A stretch of 64,000 nucleotides of DNA from positions 134,501-198,500 of the forward strand of contig CAJQUW010011313.1 of assembly GCA_907163375.1 (NCBI GenBank), read 5' to 3'. The translations under genes and the position numbers were made by a program. The DNA comes from Prostheceraeus crozeri. Its lineage: Eukaryota; Platyhelminthes; Polycladida; Euryleptidae. This document shows, one piece after another, positions 1 to 11,561 of this stretch; positions within the stretch are counted from its first letter, which is position 1; the number at the start of each line of letters is the position of its first letter. The notes beneath the pieces were generated by a model. That model was not told the DNA's origin. It did no database searches and saw nothing but the letters and a program-made list of their open reading frames with translations.

Positions 1-1695
1 CGGGACACCAAAACGTTAATACAGTTAGCATGCTTACCAGAGATATTTGGTGCTTACCTTTTCGGGAGAAAGTCCCGAGTACGCGATGATGGAATTACAC
101 CATAACACCCAAATTGTGAACACGCTTTTGAAGTAGTGTTGCATTCAGACAGTGATTTTCGGGAGACCCTTCTGAATATCGAGGTTTGAAACTGAAATCA
201 GGTACACGCACAATGAGAAAGAAACCACTCCTGAAGTAATTGTCAGTAATTTGACGGCATCGAATAGCTGGTGATTATCTGGTTGTCTCAAGCTAACCTT
301 TGTCAACTTCTCTTCATCACTTCGCTGGCTCCAGGCAGGTGATCATTGAGTGCATGATCGAGTGTCATTTCTACAATCCATTCTATATTCCGCTCAAGGT
401 CATATCCTTTGTTTAAAACTCTTACAATATAAGCTTACTTACATATGTGTCAGCTGAGAAAACGTGCTTCTTAACTTGTTGAGGAATTTAGCAAACTAAC
501 TTTTCCCTCTTGATCGTCCAGCATGGATATTTCACTGAGATAGTGGAACGAAGTCCTCTGTTATGAACTGAACATATTTCTCCAATTTAGTTGTTATGAT
601 TGACTTTAAAAGATGATAATGCAGTTGGTAGTAATTTGATATGACAGCTTGAGCGAAGAACTTCATTTTTTTACTAAAGATGGACCACTACGATCTAAAT
701 TATAGTCTATATTTTCTATTTTTACATATGGAATAGTCGGAAGAACACGCATTCTGTAAACTTCTGTTGGTTGGTAGGCTGATAGTCTATTGACATCGAT
801 GTGTAAAAGTAGCACATGACATCTGGGTGCTTCTTAATAATATGCGACTCTTGTGTTAACATTCCTACACATTCATCTGTTGCTACGGTTTTTTGCCCTT
901 TAATAGACTCCTACAGATCTGCAGCGTTCGTGAATGATTGGCTGCGTCCGTTGAATGAATGGGCGATGAATTTCATTCCAGGTATGGCTTGATGGACAAA
1001 TCCTACTTAACCCGTAATATTTCTTGAATTGATCTAGAAAGTTTCTTTATTATAAAGATACATTCATGATGATTGTCTTGTCTCTCACTTGCACTGAGCT
1101 ATTTGTTTCTTGGTGTCATGAATTTTCTATGGACCTAGGTTCTATGTCTAGAGTGTCAAAAGTGAGACTTGACTATTGTTTTCATGTAATTCGACCCTGA
1201 TCACTATATCTGTATGAGCTCTCTTCGAATCTCATGTCGCTTTTTGTGACCTGCAAGTTTGGTATTACGATTAGTATATTGCGCTGTCGATTATAGTTGC
1301 ACATTTGGCAGATAAAGTAAATGTTGAAATAAAATTTTTATTGCAGTTCAGTGGGTCTGTAGAGGCATTTGGCCCTCAATGGGGCCAAAGTTATCAAAAC
1401 GTTTTTCGCTAACCAATAGGTCAAAATACATGTACATTAGGTTAGAAATGTTTCACTCTATACAGGTTTTTTTAAGGAAAATTCTAAGGACCATGTAGGG
1501 ACCCGAAAATATTTCATACTAAATGCTATAATTAGATATCCTTTCTACATGACATTGGTGGCAAAATATTAAGTTTTCACATCCTGGAGGGTTGTGATCC
1601 ATGTAAAAGTAAAGTTAAGTACATCTATGGTTTAGCACATGTAGTATTATATGCTAGTTACATGTAGTATTCCTTGAAATCTTTTAAATCTTTCC
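1..1695. other. Gene-free flank
   Basis: AT-rich sequence with no open frame, splice-bounded exon or inverted repeat that I can support. It runs up to the TTAA that marks the left end of the first piggyBac element. Confidence 0.5.
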
Positions 1696-1863
1696 TTAAA
1701 ACCGTTTTCCAGCGGCAAAAAACAAAATTTTCATGCTTATGAAGCCGACATCACAAATATTTGAACAAATAACATTATAACTGAAAAAGTATTTGCTGTT
1801 TGAAGTATTATAAGCATCATGCAAGTTTTAACAAATACTTTGTCATTTTTACCTAGAAATAGA

Positions 1864-1885
1864 CATGTTCCCAATTGGGAACATG
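1864..1885. repeat. Perfect 22-bp palindrome, left subterminal copy
   Basis: The core TGTTCCCAATTGGGAACA with flanking CA/TG is perfectly self-complementary. The same motif recurs three times in the right end of this piggyBac element, each copy followed by CGG or ACGG within a few bases. Confidence 0.8.
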
Positions 1886-2443
1886 CGGCTCTTCTCATTA
1901 TAAAAATAGGAAATTTCAATGATATAGTTTATTTGGTTTGTTCGCACAAATTGCAACACGACAGTAATTAGAGTAGATATATATGATTGTAGATGTCTAT
2001 GTTTGATGTTGACGACAATTTTCGATGTCCATTTACTGTTCCCACTGACATGATATCGACTGTTGAAATTTTACATTTCTACTTCCTAGGTAATATAATG
2101 ATCAGATAGAGAGCAAAATAGTCGCTGTCTGAACGCTGTCTGACTGCATGTGTGAACAAGATGACATCAAGACAAGGTAGACATTGCTATGCATATCAAC
2201 AAGCTGCGGATTTGATTGCTGCGATGAATGACGACGAAGAGACAAATGACATTATTGGTATTCCTTGCAATGAAAGAGGTGACCAGGAATCTGAGGCTGA
2301 TGATCTTGATGAAGAGAACTTGTTTTCTGATACACTAGGCGATGTCGCTGGACTTTTAGAAATTCAAGAAGATGATTTCAATACTGAAGTGGAAAACCAA
2401 CCACCTGCGAAAAGAAGGAGAACTTCTCCAACATCATGTGAAG

Positions 2444-3339
2444 GGCAATGTTGATACTCTAGTCAATGAGGCGGAGTCCTGGTGTAAGGGCAACTGTATG
2501 GCACTGAACATGGAGAAGACAAAGGGCATGCTTATTACAACTCGGCAAAAACGGCGGCGACTCAGTAAGGATGAGATAACCACATTCTCCCAAAGAATAT
2601 CTTTGACTGACAAGCACAAAGTCCTTGGAGTTATAGTCGACCAAGATCTGACATGGAATGAGCACGTTCAATATGTTGCTCGGCGTGTGAGCAGCTATGT
2701 TGCCTTGTTGAGAAGGATAAAGCAATTCTTGCCAATTCGTGTGCGGAGAATCTTCTTCATGGCCTACATACAATCTTGCTATGACTTTTGTTTATCGGTG
2801 TGGGGTGCTTCCTGTCACATAACGAGAATTGAGAAACTCCAAAAGCTTGCAATCAGAGTTGTGCTTGATCGCCCAAAACGTGAAAGCTCCAAACCTTTAT
2901 TCAAAGAAATGCACATTATGCCCATGAGCACTCGAGTCGACTTTAAGCAGACTCTACTTGTGTATAAAGCCCTAAATCAGTTAGCACCAACTTATTTACA
3001 ACGCATGTTTTTACGCAAGGAACAAGAGAAAAAGACACGATCTGTAACACAAGGAGACCTGTGTATTCCCAAAGTTAGAACCAAACTAAGAAAGATGACG
3101 CTTGTGGTTCGAGGTGCAGAACTCTATAATTCCTGCAATCGTTGTGTCCGAGAGGCTGACAGTGTTTTGAAATTTAAGCGAAACTATATATGTGATTTCT
3201 TCAAAACCTTCTAATTGATGTTCATTCTCTTTTATCTACCTAATCATGTTTTTCTGTATGCTAGAGGACCATTGTAAATTAGCTATTGCTACCAGTGTTA
3301 TCCTCTTAAAATAAAGATTTTATTATTATTATTATTATT
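2444..3339 (+). mobile_element. 5'-truncated non-LTR retrotransposon (LINE) inserted in the piggyBac gene
   Basis: An open frame to 3214 encodes only the C-terminal part of a LINE reverse transcriptase. It begins in the region with WCKGNCMALNMEKTK and continues through LGVIVDQDLTWNEH, SCYDFCLSVWG and IEKLQKLAIRVV, which are post-catalytic motifs seen in CR1/L2/jockey-type LINEs. The catalytic YxDD region is absent. The insert ends with AATAAA at 3310 and a run of ATT units. It is flanked by a near-perfect target duplication, ATCATGTGAAG at 2433-2443 and ATCATGGAAG at 3340-3349, so it arrived by target-primed reverse transcription after the piggyBac copy had landed. The clade is an inference. 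Confidence 0.82.
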
Positions 3340-3340
3340 A
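3319..3340 (+). repeat. (ATT)n tail of the inserted LINE
   Basis: About seven ATT units directly after the AATAAA of the LINE, placed as its 3' tail and abutting the right target duplication. Confidence 0.8.
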
Positions 3341-4756
3341 TCATGGAAGAAATCTGAAGTGACTGATTCATTTTCAAATTTACGCCCATTTGACGATCTT
3401 CGTGATGAGTGTCCTCTAGCAAGTGAACTTACTGCATTTGAAACTTTTCTTTTATTCGTGGATGATTCATTCATACATCACATAGTGACCGAAACAAATC
3501 GGTATGCTCATGAACAGAAAAATAATCCTTTATTTTCTGTTAGCTTCGATGAAATAGAACAGTATCTTGGTGTTCTTCTGTACTCTGGGTATGTATGCTT
3601 GCCAGAAGAGAGAAACTATTGCAGTCGATCGGAAGATATTAATTTTGATTTCCTGTCGTCGTCCATTACTCGTGATCGGTATTTGAATATAAAAAGACAT
3701 CTTCATCTTGCCGATAATCGAAATTTATGCGACAACAAATGTGCAAAAATTCAGCCAATCTACGATATCACCAATGAAAACTTGGTTCAATTTGGTATAT
3801 TTGCTCAGAATCTTTCAATTGATGAATCGATGGTTCCATATTTTGGACGTCATTCAGCTAAAATGTTCGTCAAGGCTAAGCCAATCCGTTTTGGCTACAA
3901 AATCTGGACTTAGTGTTCTTCAGACGGGTATCCATTTCATCTTGAAATATACACTGGCCGTGATCCCGACAGAACTCGAGGTCTTGGAGAAACAGTAATC
4001 ATGAAGAAGTTGGAAATTTTGGAGACACCCAGTGATCATGTCATATATTTTGATAACTTTTTCTCATCATACGACTTTTTCAGAGAATTATCTGAGAAAG
4101 GAATTCGAACAACTGGTACCGTTAGAATTTACAGAACCAATAAATGTACATTGTCCAAAGATGTGATCAAAAAGTCATATAGAGATACGTTTGATTACAA
4201 GTCTGATGGCAACGTCTTGTTTTGTACACGGAAAGACAGCAGTGTAGTATCAATCGGCACGAATTTTGACTCTGTTTTTCCGTTTCATTCATGTTCCCGA
4301 TATTCTGTGTCACAAAGAAAGAAAGTCATCCAGCAGCCAAATTTGATTCGAAATTACAGTATGAATATGGGAGGCGTCGACATTTATGATAAATTGCTGT
4401 CTTGATCTCTTCATCAATGCATTGAACACTCTGACTGTTGCCTCTTGGAAAGCATTTAACAAGCTACATCCGAATGAAACTTTGAGCCATATGCAATTCC
4501 TTCGGATCATTGCGCAATGTCTAGTAAAGAAAGGTAAGCTCTTACTCCTGAGGCCCATGCATGGACGTGGAGTGCCGAAAGTTTCAGATATTCGAAAAGA
4601 TGGAGTTGGTCATCATCTGAAACCCTGTAAGCAAGGTCGATGTGTTTACTGCATGAAAAACACTCGCTTGATGTGCTCTAAATGTCAGAAGCGTTTGCAT
4701 TTAAACTGCTCAGCTGATTTCCACAAATAGTACTTTCATGTATCTCTGATGCCGCA

Positions 4757-5126
4757 TGTTCCCATTTGGGAACAATGAATATTATTCATGTTTTGTCGAT
4801 GATATATCGTTTATTCATAATTGAACTATGACTACGTTTTGAAGGTATATCTCAGTTCTTGCTAGCTTCTCCCTTGTTTGATATAGTTTCACAAATATTT
4901 TGATCAATTTCTAGCAAAATACACATTCTCAAAAGTGGTCCTACAGATAATGCAATAAAGAAAGCTTACAAGTTATAGCATATTATTACATAAAGCATCA
5001 TGACATTATAGCCGATTATCATATTTCAATACTAAACTAAAAAATATACAGTGTAAATAAGGTTTAAAAATATGTTCCCCATTGGGAACATACGGTGGAA
5101 AGATAATATGTTTCCTATTGGGAACT
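4757..5126. repeat. Three right-end copies of the piggyBac palindrome
   Basis: Copies start at 4757, 5073 and 5109. The last two are 36 bp apart and the last ends 16 bp before the terminal TTAA. All are variants of TGTTCCCNATTGGGAACA. Multiple copies at one end and a single copy at the other fits asymmetric transposase-binding repeats, which is an inference. Confidence 0.7.
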
Positions 5127-5351
5127 CACGGCGGATAACGGTTAACATGCCTTAGAATGTAGGCTTATACCTACGTACATGACATACCGTACAATCAGAG
5201 TTCAACAAAATCAAAGGTAACATATTAACATAACCCAGTAATCTAATGAGGTAAAGATTCATTGATTATTTTCATTTGATACACGTACATGTACATGCGA
5301 AGATCAGATTTGAAAACAATGAGTAGACGTTCATCAAATGATTATATTGAT

Positions 5352-5590
5352 CTACATCCAAAAGGTAGTGGCAGCGTCATCGATAAAGTCAGCTTCGTCG
5401 AACGCTGCCTCCGGGTGCAGCGACTGTGATGGATCTTCGTCTTCAAAGCCCTCGAAATCGAAACCCTCGCTGTCCTCCATTTCGGTTTTCCGTGCCTTCT
5501 TTTGTTCCTCGAGCTTCTTGCCGTAAGCTAGGACATCTTTCATGCTGCGAGGAGTGACTTTGCGCCGCTTCTTCTCACTGAGCCACTTCT
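5352..5590 (-). CDS. Last exon of an unidentified gene (acidic C-terminus)
   Basis: On the minus strand a clear acceptor (GTGATAGCAG) precedes an open stretch of 78 codons that ends in TAG. The translation begins KWLSEKKRRKVTPRSMKD, a basic segment that could act as a nuclear localisation signal. It passes through a charged helix (GKKLEEQKKARKTEMED) and ends in an acidic tail (FDFEGFEDEDP, FIDDAATTFWM). The codons are more GC-rich than the surrounding DNA, and no stop interrupts them, as expected of a real exon. I do not recognise the family; a nuclear or nucleolar protein is only a guess from composition. Preceding exons should lie at higher coordinates, but none could be identified, and the adjacent DNA is a LINE relic. 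It could also be a transposon-borne exon. Confidence 0.55.
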
Positions 5591-5835
5591 CTGCTATCAC
5601 TCCAATAAACATAACTTCTCTCACATTACCCACTCGCCAATCTCGCTTGTCAGATAGAAGAATAGAAGTGGATGACAGCAGATCAGAACATAATTATTTA
5701 TTCTCTGATTCTAGGGACCCGATTTTCCAAACTAGGGACCCGAATCGGGTCACTAAAACGCCTTAAAAAACCCTGGCTCTATATGAAGTATATCCTCTAA
5801 GCAATGCAATGCAATCAATGCTATTTTTTCAACTG

Positions 5836-6750
5836 CTACTGCTGCATACTCCTGGTAAACCATATCTGAAATGTTGGGTTACCAACTGTTGAAGAAGAAG
5901 GTAGGCCTATATAAGCCGACATTCCACAAATAACAACTTCGGTAACAGAAGAGAAAATGTCATCCAAATCACAGGTGTCGAGCGAATTGAACACATCATT
6001 CCAAGGAAAGTGACCAAAGAAATATCTAAGATCACCCCAAGATGCTTGGTTGAAGCGCGTAAGACGTCTTCTGGGATGTTTTTCAGAAGCAGTCTGAAGG
6101 GCTGTTGACGTTATGTTAATCAAACAGTGTTCATAATCAGAACTGCCCAAATGCGCTTCAATCTTGACATCAACATAGCAGTCTGTGTTCGTTGTGAAGG
6201 TCAGGTGTACTGGCAAAGTTTCTATGACGATCTGGAACTCGGGTTGGGAGACAGAAATAATTACTCGATGTCATTTAAATTGGAAAAAGTCTCAAGCTCG
6301 ACGCCAGCAGAATCACAATGATCAGAAACCAACCAGATAGAATTGTGGACGTTGAAATCACTGAGTCAAACAACTTCTGCGGAGGAATAACTGGCAACAA
6401 TACTTTCAAACGAGGAATTAAGTTGAGAAAAGAAGCCTTCATCATCACTGCAGATTGGAGACCTGTACAATGTTGTCGAACATGAATATTAAATCGGAGC
6501 CACAAAATCTGGTAGTTGAAGCAATGAACATCGAATGTAGGATCTCTAGAAGCTTGCTATGAACTAACATAAACACTGCTCAAACCCCAGCTTTTCCGGC
6601 GAACATTGTGTGAAGAATGTATTCGGGATAGTTGAAATGTTTCACCCTCTGGGGTCATGAATCTGGGCTTCCGTGATTGCAAAAATACTGGATGGACTGG
6701 TGAACTGAGTTAAGTTTGGCGTTATGGCCATGTATATTGCAAAGCTGAAC
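5836..6750 (-). pseudogene. LINE apurinic-type endonuclease domain, degenerate
   Basis: Read on minus and allowing frameshifts, this is the N-terminal endonuclease domain of a LINE ORF2. In order it shows the start motif (LCNIHGHNAKLNSVHQ), an IHDPREGETFNYPEYI stretch, LYRSPICSDDEGFF, the catalytic-type DFNVHN block, QLFLSPTRVPD, and the terminal LGSSDYEHCLI. There the conserved SDH catalytic triplet has become SDY. The segment ends in the linker FPWNDVFNSLD typical of the region between endonuclease and reverse transcriptase. At least three frame changes and several stops show it is dead. The reverse transcriptase that should follow is absent. Confidence 0.72.
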
Positions 6751-9300
6751 ACTAAAGCGCTTTCGATCGCTATCGAAGCTATCCCTCTGTCGCTTCTGCG
6801 GAAGAAATGTCTGACTTACAATCTAAGATCAGAGTTAATCAGCTGGATGCATCATGCAAAGAATCTGACTGTCACAATTTCGACGAAAACGGATATCACT
6901 CCGTACTGATTTAAGCTGGACACGAATTATACACGAAACTTGTAAATTCATAGATTCAAAATATAAGTTATAAGTAAATTCAGAGATTCAAAGTATAAGT
7001 TATTCTGTTTTGAAAGAAAAACTAATCTGATTGTGATATTTGAAAATGTCATATCATAGCTTGTGCATAGATGCATCATCCATGGTATCGTATTTAGCTT
7101 TGCAGATGTCTTTGCAATTTTTGCAATATCGTAACATCACATGTTACGATTAGTGTCCACAACTTCTCATTTGATTTCTAGTATGTGTATGCGGGCTTAT
7201 GTTGCCCTGTACCAAAAATGCCAATTGGGAGCTTTCATCATCCATAGATTTGTCTCTTGCATCTAGTCGTAGTCCTCGCACCATCCTCCACTTTATCAGA
7301 TCCTGAGCCACTCTCGAAACTACTGTCCACAGTAGTCGGGTGCTTACGTTAGTCGCAGTAATATTTTCAGGCGTCCACTTTATGGAGCAGATCATTAAAT
7401 CAAAGCCAGTGGGTACCGATGCAATCACGATATTGAATTTCCTTCAAGCTTTGGTTGGGAACAAGAAAATTCCTGAGAAACTGGCAACTCGATTGCAAGT
7501 TGTCTTCTGCTCTGCCAGAGTTCATACATTCAGACCAATTAGTCGATACACAATGTCAGTGAGCATAGTTTTATCATTGGAATTTCCCTCAACAACTAAC
7601 AGTTTTCATCAACAATTTTCCTCTTTCTTGTAGGTATACTTAATGAAAGAATGCACTTAAACGTTTTCGTGTAGAGGTTCTTAATGAAGTAATCTTACTA
7701 AAATAGCTCTCCGCTGTCTTCAGGGATGCGGATCCGCGGAATTACCAATTAATCTGCCTAATGTATTTCTATTTGGAGCTTCTTTCTAAACCATTTAACG
7801 TCGATTTTTCCATCCAGGGCAGTATGGCAGCTCTACTTGAAAATATTATTTTGCGACGGGGCCCCACTACCTGATTATCATCCCTGCGTCCTGCAGAGCC
7901 ATTTCCAAACCGTGTAGGCTAAATCCTCTGTCCTAAGTTTTGATCCCTGCAATCATTACGGAGAGAAATTAGCATCTTGTAGCTATTTGTTGTAAGCGAT
8001 CACAAGGATAGTTAGCCCTACTTATTTATAAGTTAGCACCATATAGTCGTTCTCAGTGATCGAATGTGATGTGAATTCGTAGTTATCATAATTATCCTTC
8101 TATCACTTGTTATCAATACCGTGTATCCCTGTCAATACCGTGTACACCGTATACCGTGAATTTTTCTATTGTGAAGGTGGCAACATTGGCTAGGAGATGT
8201 TTGTATCGCAACCTCCGACGAGGTCTAACATGTTTTCCTGGACGGGGTAAATACCCTCCTAGGCCCCGCAAGACCATCACTGCCACTAGTTTGCGGAAAT
8301 ATGCACGAATTTTATTTTCTGACTTATGCGGCCATCCTGCTTAATGAGAGTGCAGCAACTGCTGGTCATTCCAAAATCTGTGGAGAGACTAGTCACAGCC
8401 ATGTGATGCATTTGATGAGCACTTTTTCCAATTATGTCGACAAATTTGTGATGCAATATCACAGGGTTCTGCCACTATACCATACGAATTTTAGGCCTAT
8501 AATTTGTTGCATGCAGATGATATTCAAATAGCGTAATTTTCTTGAATTAGACTTGCTATCCATATAAAGTCAGTGAATTTTACTGTACATCTTAAATTCT
8601 AAACTCTAAAATTTAGCATGGTTAGGCTCAAACTCAATGTAGCCGCAAGTTTTCGCTGTTGTGATGTAAATTACCTAGAAAGCATTTATGCTAGCCCTAA
8701 ATACTTATAGAAATAGCCTGCTTACAATCATTGCACAATTAAGTGTGCTTGTAGTTTGATAATTTCCTATGCCCACGGAAATGAAAACTTGTAAATTACA
8801 AATGCATTTGAGAATTAAGTTCATCTACTAATGTAGCAATGCGAGCCGTTAAAGTTGCCTGAAAACGCTATGCCGATGGCGGTTAGTGTTTCATGGCTCT
8901 TTGTTTGTCGTAAGGGGCGGTGATTTGTAAAACGCAAACAAAAATTGTGATTTCTAAAGCGAACATTAGGGATGTAACCAGGGTTATATTACGCTTACCG
9001 ATCGCATTACAGCGCGGTGCAGTGATTCATTCATGTACATTGTGCTTGACTCACAGTCGAGAGACAGTCGAATGTGTTTTGAGACTGTTTCAAGGTTGAA
9101 AGTTTCGACAGTGGTGGTAGTAAAGGAAATTTTATCTGTTTCCAAAGGATATCAAGCACGTCTGCATATGGCGGTAAAATTGCAGAAATGCTTCATTTGG
9201 ACAAGATGGAAGATCTATAATTCTTCCGAAGACAACTTCGATTTTTTTTTGTGTGAGACGGTTCACCCAAGATCATTTAGATAATTTGTTCTATATTATC
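6751..9300. other. Unassigned intergenic sequence
   Basis: Short open frames at 7150-7428 (-), 7340-7633 (+) and 9033-9284 (+) overlap each other or lack any recognisable motif. I found no terminal inverted repeat and no exon flanked by good splice sites. The upstream exons of the minus-strand gene ending at 5352 could hide here. Confidence 0.4.
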
Positions 9301-9490
9301 AGGGGACGTAATAGTTTCAACGAGGGAGTCAAGTGGTTACTATCCAATTAGCCGTTTCAACGAAGGGAAATTCGCCGATTAACCGTTAATGTGACCGTAT
9401 GATTGAATATGATAGAAATTTGTGAAAATTTTTCGTATGTGCACTAATTTTTTTTCGATAGAGCCACTGTTCACCATAGATTGTCCTGCC

Positions 9491-9498
9491 TATAAAAG
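9491..9498 (+). promoter_or_regulatory. TATA box upstream of AIFM1
   Basis: CCTATAAAAGGAC is an excellent TATA box. About 30 bp downstream lies CTAAACATTCATTCC, a possible start region. AIFM1 coding sequence begins about 780 bp further on, behind a splice acceptor, so this could be the promoter of a non-coding first exon. AATAAA at 9549 so close to the TATA box also fits a solo LTR, which would carry both signals. Confidence 0.45.
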
Positions 9499-9579
9499 GA
9501 CAATGACATCTGAGAATGCGCTAAACATTCATTCCGATATAAAACCAAATAAATGATTCTAGATTGACCCAAAGCTCAG

Positions 9580-9672
9580 AGATCCGGCTGCGAATGGATC
9601 CAATCTTATTAGATCCGGCTCAAGACAAAAGGAACTTTAGAAGATCCGGCTCCGAATGATGCAGAAATTTGA
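9580..9672 (+). repeat. 31-bp-periodic AGATCCGGCT repeat
   Basis: The decamer AGATCCGGCT occurs at 9580, 9611 and 9642, exactly 31 bp apart each time. Only the decamer and, in two units, the following CGAAT are conserved. The rest of each unit has diverged. Confidence 0.75.
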
Positions 9673-10262
9673 ACTGCGCTACTTACCCAGCAAACAAGTC
9701 AAGTTTTTTTTGAGACAAAAAAATGCTCAAGACCAATCCGCAGGCATACTTTTACGGAAGACAATCAATTACAGTGACTCCTGCAGTTTGGAATCGATCC
9801 GTCGTTTGATTGCCTAATGACACTCAAAGAGTTCAAGGTTGTTTAGGAACTGTATTTTATATTTGTAAAAAATATTTTATAATTTTGCATCTTGAATATC
9901 AGCTGTTTTAAGCGTGTGTACGAGTAGTCGATGATTAAGCGACCAATTGAGGCAAAACTTCGTGATAAGCTGTAATAAATAGTCAACTAATGTGTGGGTT
10001 GCCGCTGCGATTGTTATAAAGTTTTGGCTTGTTTATTTCACATTATTTCAAATTATTTCATTTCAAGCAGATTTTTTTTTAAAAAATGTTAGTACTTTAA
10101 AGTAGGCCTGTGTATATTATTCTTAATTTCATGCACTATTCTGGCTATGATTCGAATCCATGTCTTGGTGCCAGGTTGACGTACATATAACATTAGATTA
10201 GTTAATGCTATGAATTTGAGTGTTCTGTTACAGCTTGCGTCATTGTTTTCATTCATTTTCAG
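9673..10262. other. Presumed first intron of AIFM1
   Basis: No coding potential is visible. The stretch ends in a pyrimidine-rich acceptor (TTTTCATTCATTTTCAG) directly before the AIFM1 coding exon. No matching donor could be chosen with confidence. Confidence 0.45.
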
Positions 10263-10274
10263 ATTTGACCTCTC

Positions 10275-11561
10275 ATGCTTCGATCAATACCTAAACGTCT
10301 GAAATGCAATAACCTCATATCTAGCACATATCTCCAGCGAATATGTAGAGGATTGACCGTTGCTAATTTGGGACCTAATGCACATCGCAAGGAATATCAA
10401 AGCAATTACCATTCTGAAAACGCAGCCACTAAATGGAATAGTGCCACCTTATTTACAGCCGTCATTTTAGGTACTGCTGTCTACCACTGGCGAAATAGTC
10501 ATGCTAGTGACTGCTTCTATCCGCGTCCCATCATAATCAACGAATGGAGCGTACCACCTCGGAAACCTAAGAAACGTCTATCGTTGCTGAGTTCTGATGA
10601 TCAAGGTGATAGTAAGTCTGTTGATAAGTCAGGACTGGCGGGAGTTGAGTTAGAAGAAGTCTCGCTTCCTACATCCAAGCCTTCTGTAGAAGCGAAGCGA
10701 AGTGATAATGCACCAACTTCAAGTTCACCAGTTGTAGATAAGAAAACGCCTACTAAAGTGGAGCCATCGTCAGCTCAGGAAATTGCCGATGACACTGACG
10801 ACTCTGTGACAGTGATTGATGAAAAACTGATAGGCATTCCTAAAAAAGTTCCGTATCTGATAGTTGGTGCTGGAACTGCCGCTATGGCAGCAGCGCGTTC
10901 GATTCGAGGTAGTGATGCCAATGCTCGTATTTTGATGATTGGTGACGAGCCGCATAGCCCATACATGCGTCCTCCGTTGTCGAAAGAACTTTGGCGCCGA
11001 TCTCGTGAACGTCAGAATACCATGCTGTCTGGTGAAGGCAATATGAAGCGACATTCCTGGATGTTCTTTGAATCTGACAATTTCTTTGTTCCACTTGATA
11101 AACTAAATGCCTCACAATTCGGAGGAATTTCGATATGGAAGAATAAACGAGTACAAACTCTGAACGTAGAAGAGAAGTACGTGGAATTAGAATCTGGGGA
11201 GCGGGTCGATTTTGACAAATGTCTTCTTGCCACCGGTGGTCGTCCGCGTACCTTGCCAATCCTGGATTCTGAATCTAAAGATGACCCAAGAATATCAGAA
11301 CGAATATTGCATTTTAGAAACATCAATGATTTTCACAAATTGCGAGACATCACTAATAAAGGAGGTCGAATTCTTATAGTAGGTGGCGGATTTCTCGGAT
11401 CTGAGCTTGCTGTTAGTCTTGCTGAGTTGGCAAGTAAACAAGACCCTCGCCGATTAGAAGTAATTCAAGTATTCAGGGATTCTGAGGGCAACATGTCTCA
11501 TGTGCTGCCACCGTATTTGGCCGAGCACACAATGAAATTTATGGCTGAAAAAGGTGTGAAG
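10275..11561 (+). CDS. AIFM1: Apoptosis-inducing factor 1, mitochondrial; coding exon 1 (residues 1-429)
   Basis: AIFM1 is a FAD- and NADH-binding oxidoreductase of the mitochondrial intermembrane space that supports respiratory-chain assembly through CHCHD4 and can trigger chromatinolysis. The start ATG follows an acceptor at 10262 and an in-frame TGA at 10266, so it is secure. Residues 1-55 are basic and Ser-rich, as in a mitochondrial presequence. Residues 57-73 (ATLFTAVILGTAVYHW) form a membrane anchor. A long Ser/Thr/Glu-rich linker runs to about residue 190. The FAD-binding GxGxxA is G198-A203 in KVPYLIVGAGTAA, followed by PYMRPPLSKELW. The ATGG motif is near residue 320, and the NADH-binding GGGFLGSE is 370-377. 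The exon ends in phase 0 at GVK with donor GTGAGT. The linker is roughly twice as long as in the human protein. Confidence 0.95.

Larger units (their letters stand above)
2161..4730 (+). pseudogene. piggyBac transposase, interrupted by LINE, stop and frameshift
   Basis: This would be the DDD transposase that cuts and pastes the element at TTAA. The first ATG at 2161 opens an acidic N-terminal region ending in a basic KRRR stretch. A LINE inserted at about 2440 breaks the frame, and the transposase resumes at 3341 with WKKSEVTD. The first catalytic Asp is in LSIDESMVPYFGRH, the second in VIYFDNFF and the third in MGGVDIYDKLL. An in-frame TAG at 3911-3913 follows YKIWT, where the family continues without a break. 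Near 4400 a small deletion shifts the frame: DKLLS is followed in another frame by FINALNTLTVASW. The C-terminal cysteine-rich zinc domain (CKQGRCVYC, CSKCQKRLHLNC) closes the gene at 4730. It cannot make an active enzyme as it stands. Confidence 0.88.
1696..5145 (+). mobile_element. piggyBac-family DNA transposon, inactive
   Basis: The element is bounded by TTAA at 1696-1699 and 5142-5145, the target duplication of the piggyBac superfamily. Just inside, the ends resemble each other in inverted orientation (ACCGTTTTCCAGCGG on the left, ACCGTTATCCGCCG read inward from the right). It carries a broken transposase on + and is split by a truncated LINE. The palindrome TGTTCCCAATTGGGAACA, exact or with one or two changes, occurs at 1866, 4757, 5073 and 5109. 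Three copies are in the right end and one in the left, as expected for transposase binding sites. The boundaries are inferred because the terminal repeats are short and imperfect. Confidence 0.75.

Noticed and set aside
7150..7633. Overlapping open frames on both strands
   Set aside because: Opposite-strand overlap, no motif, no splice support.
10149..10160. GATTCGAATCC, a B-box-like sequence upstream of AIFM1
   Set aside because: No A box at the right distance on either strand and no cloverleaf.
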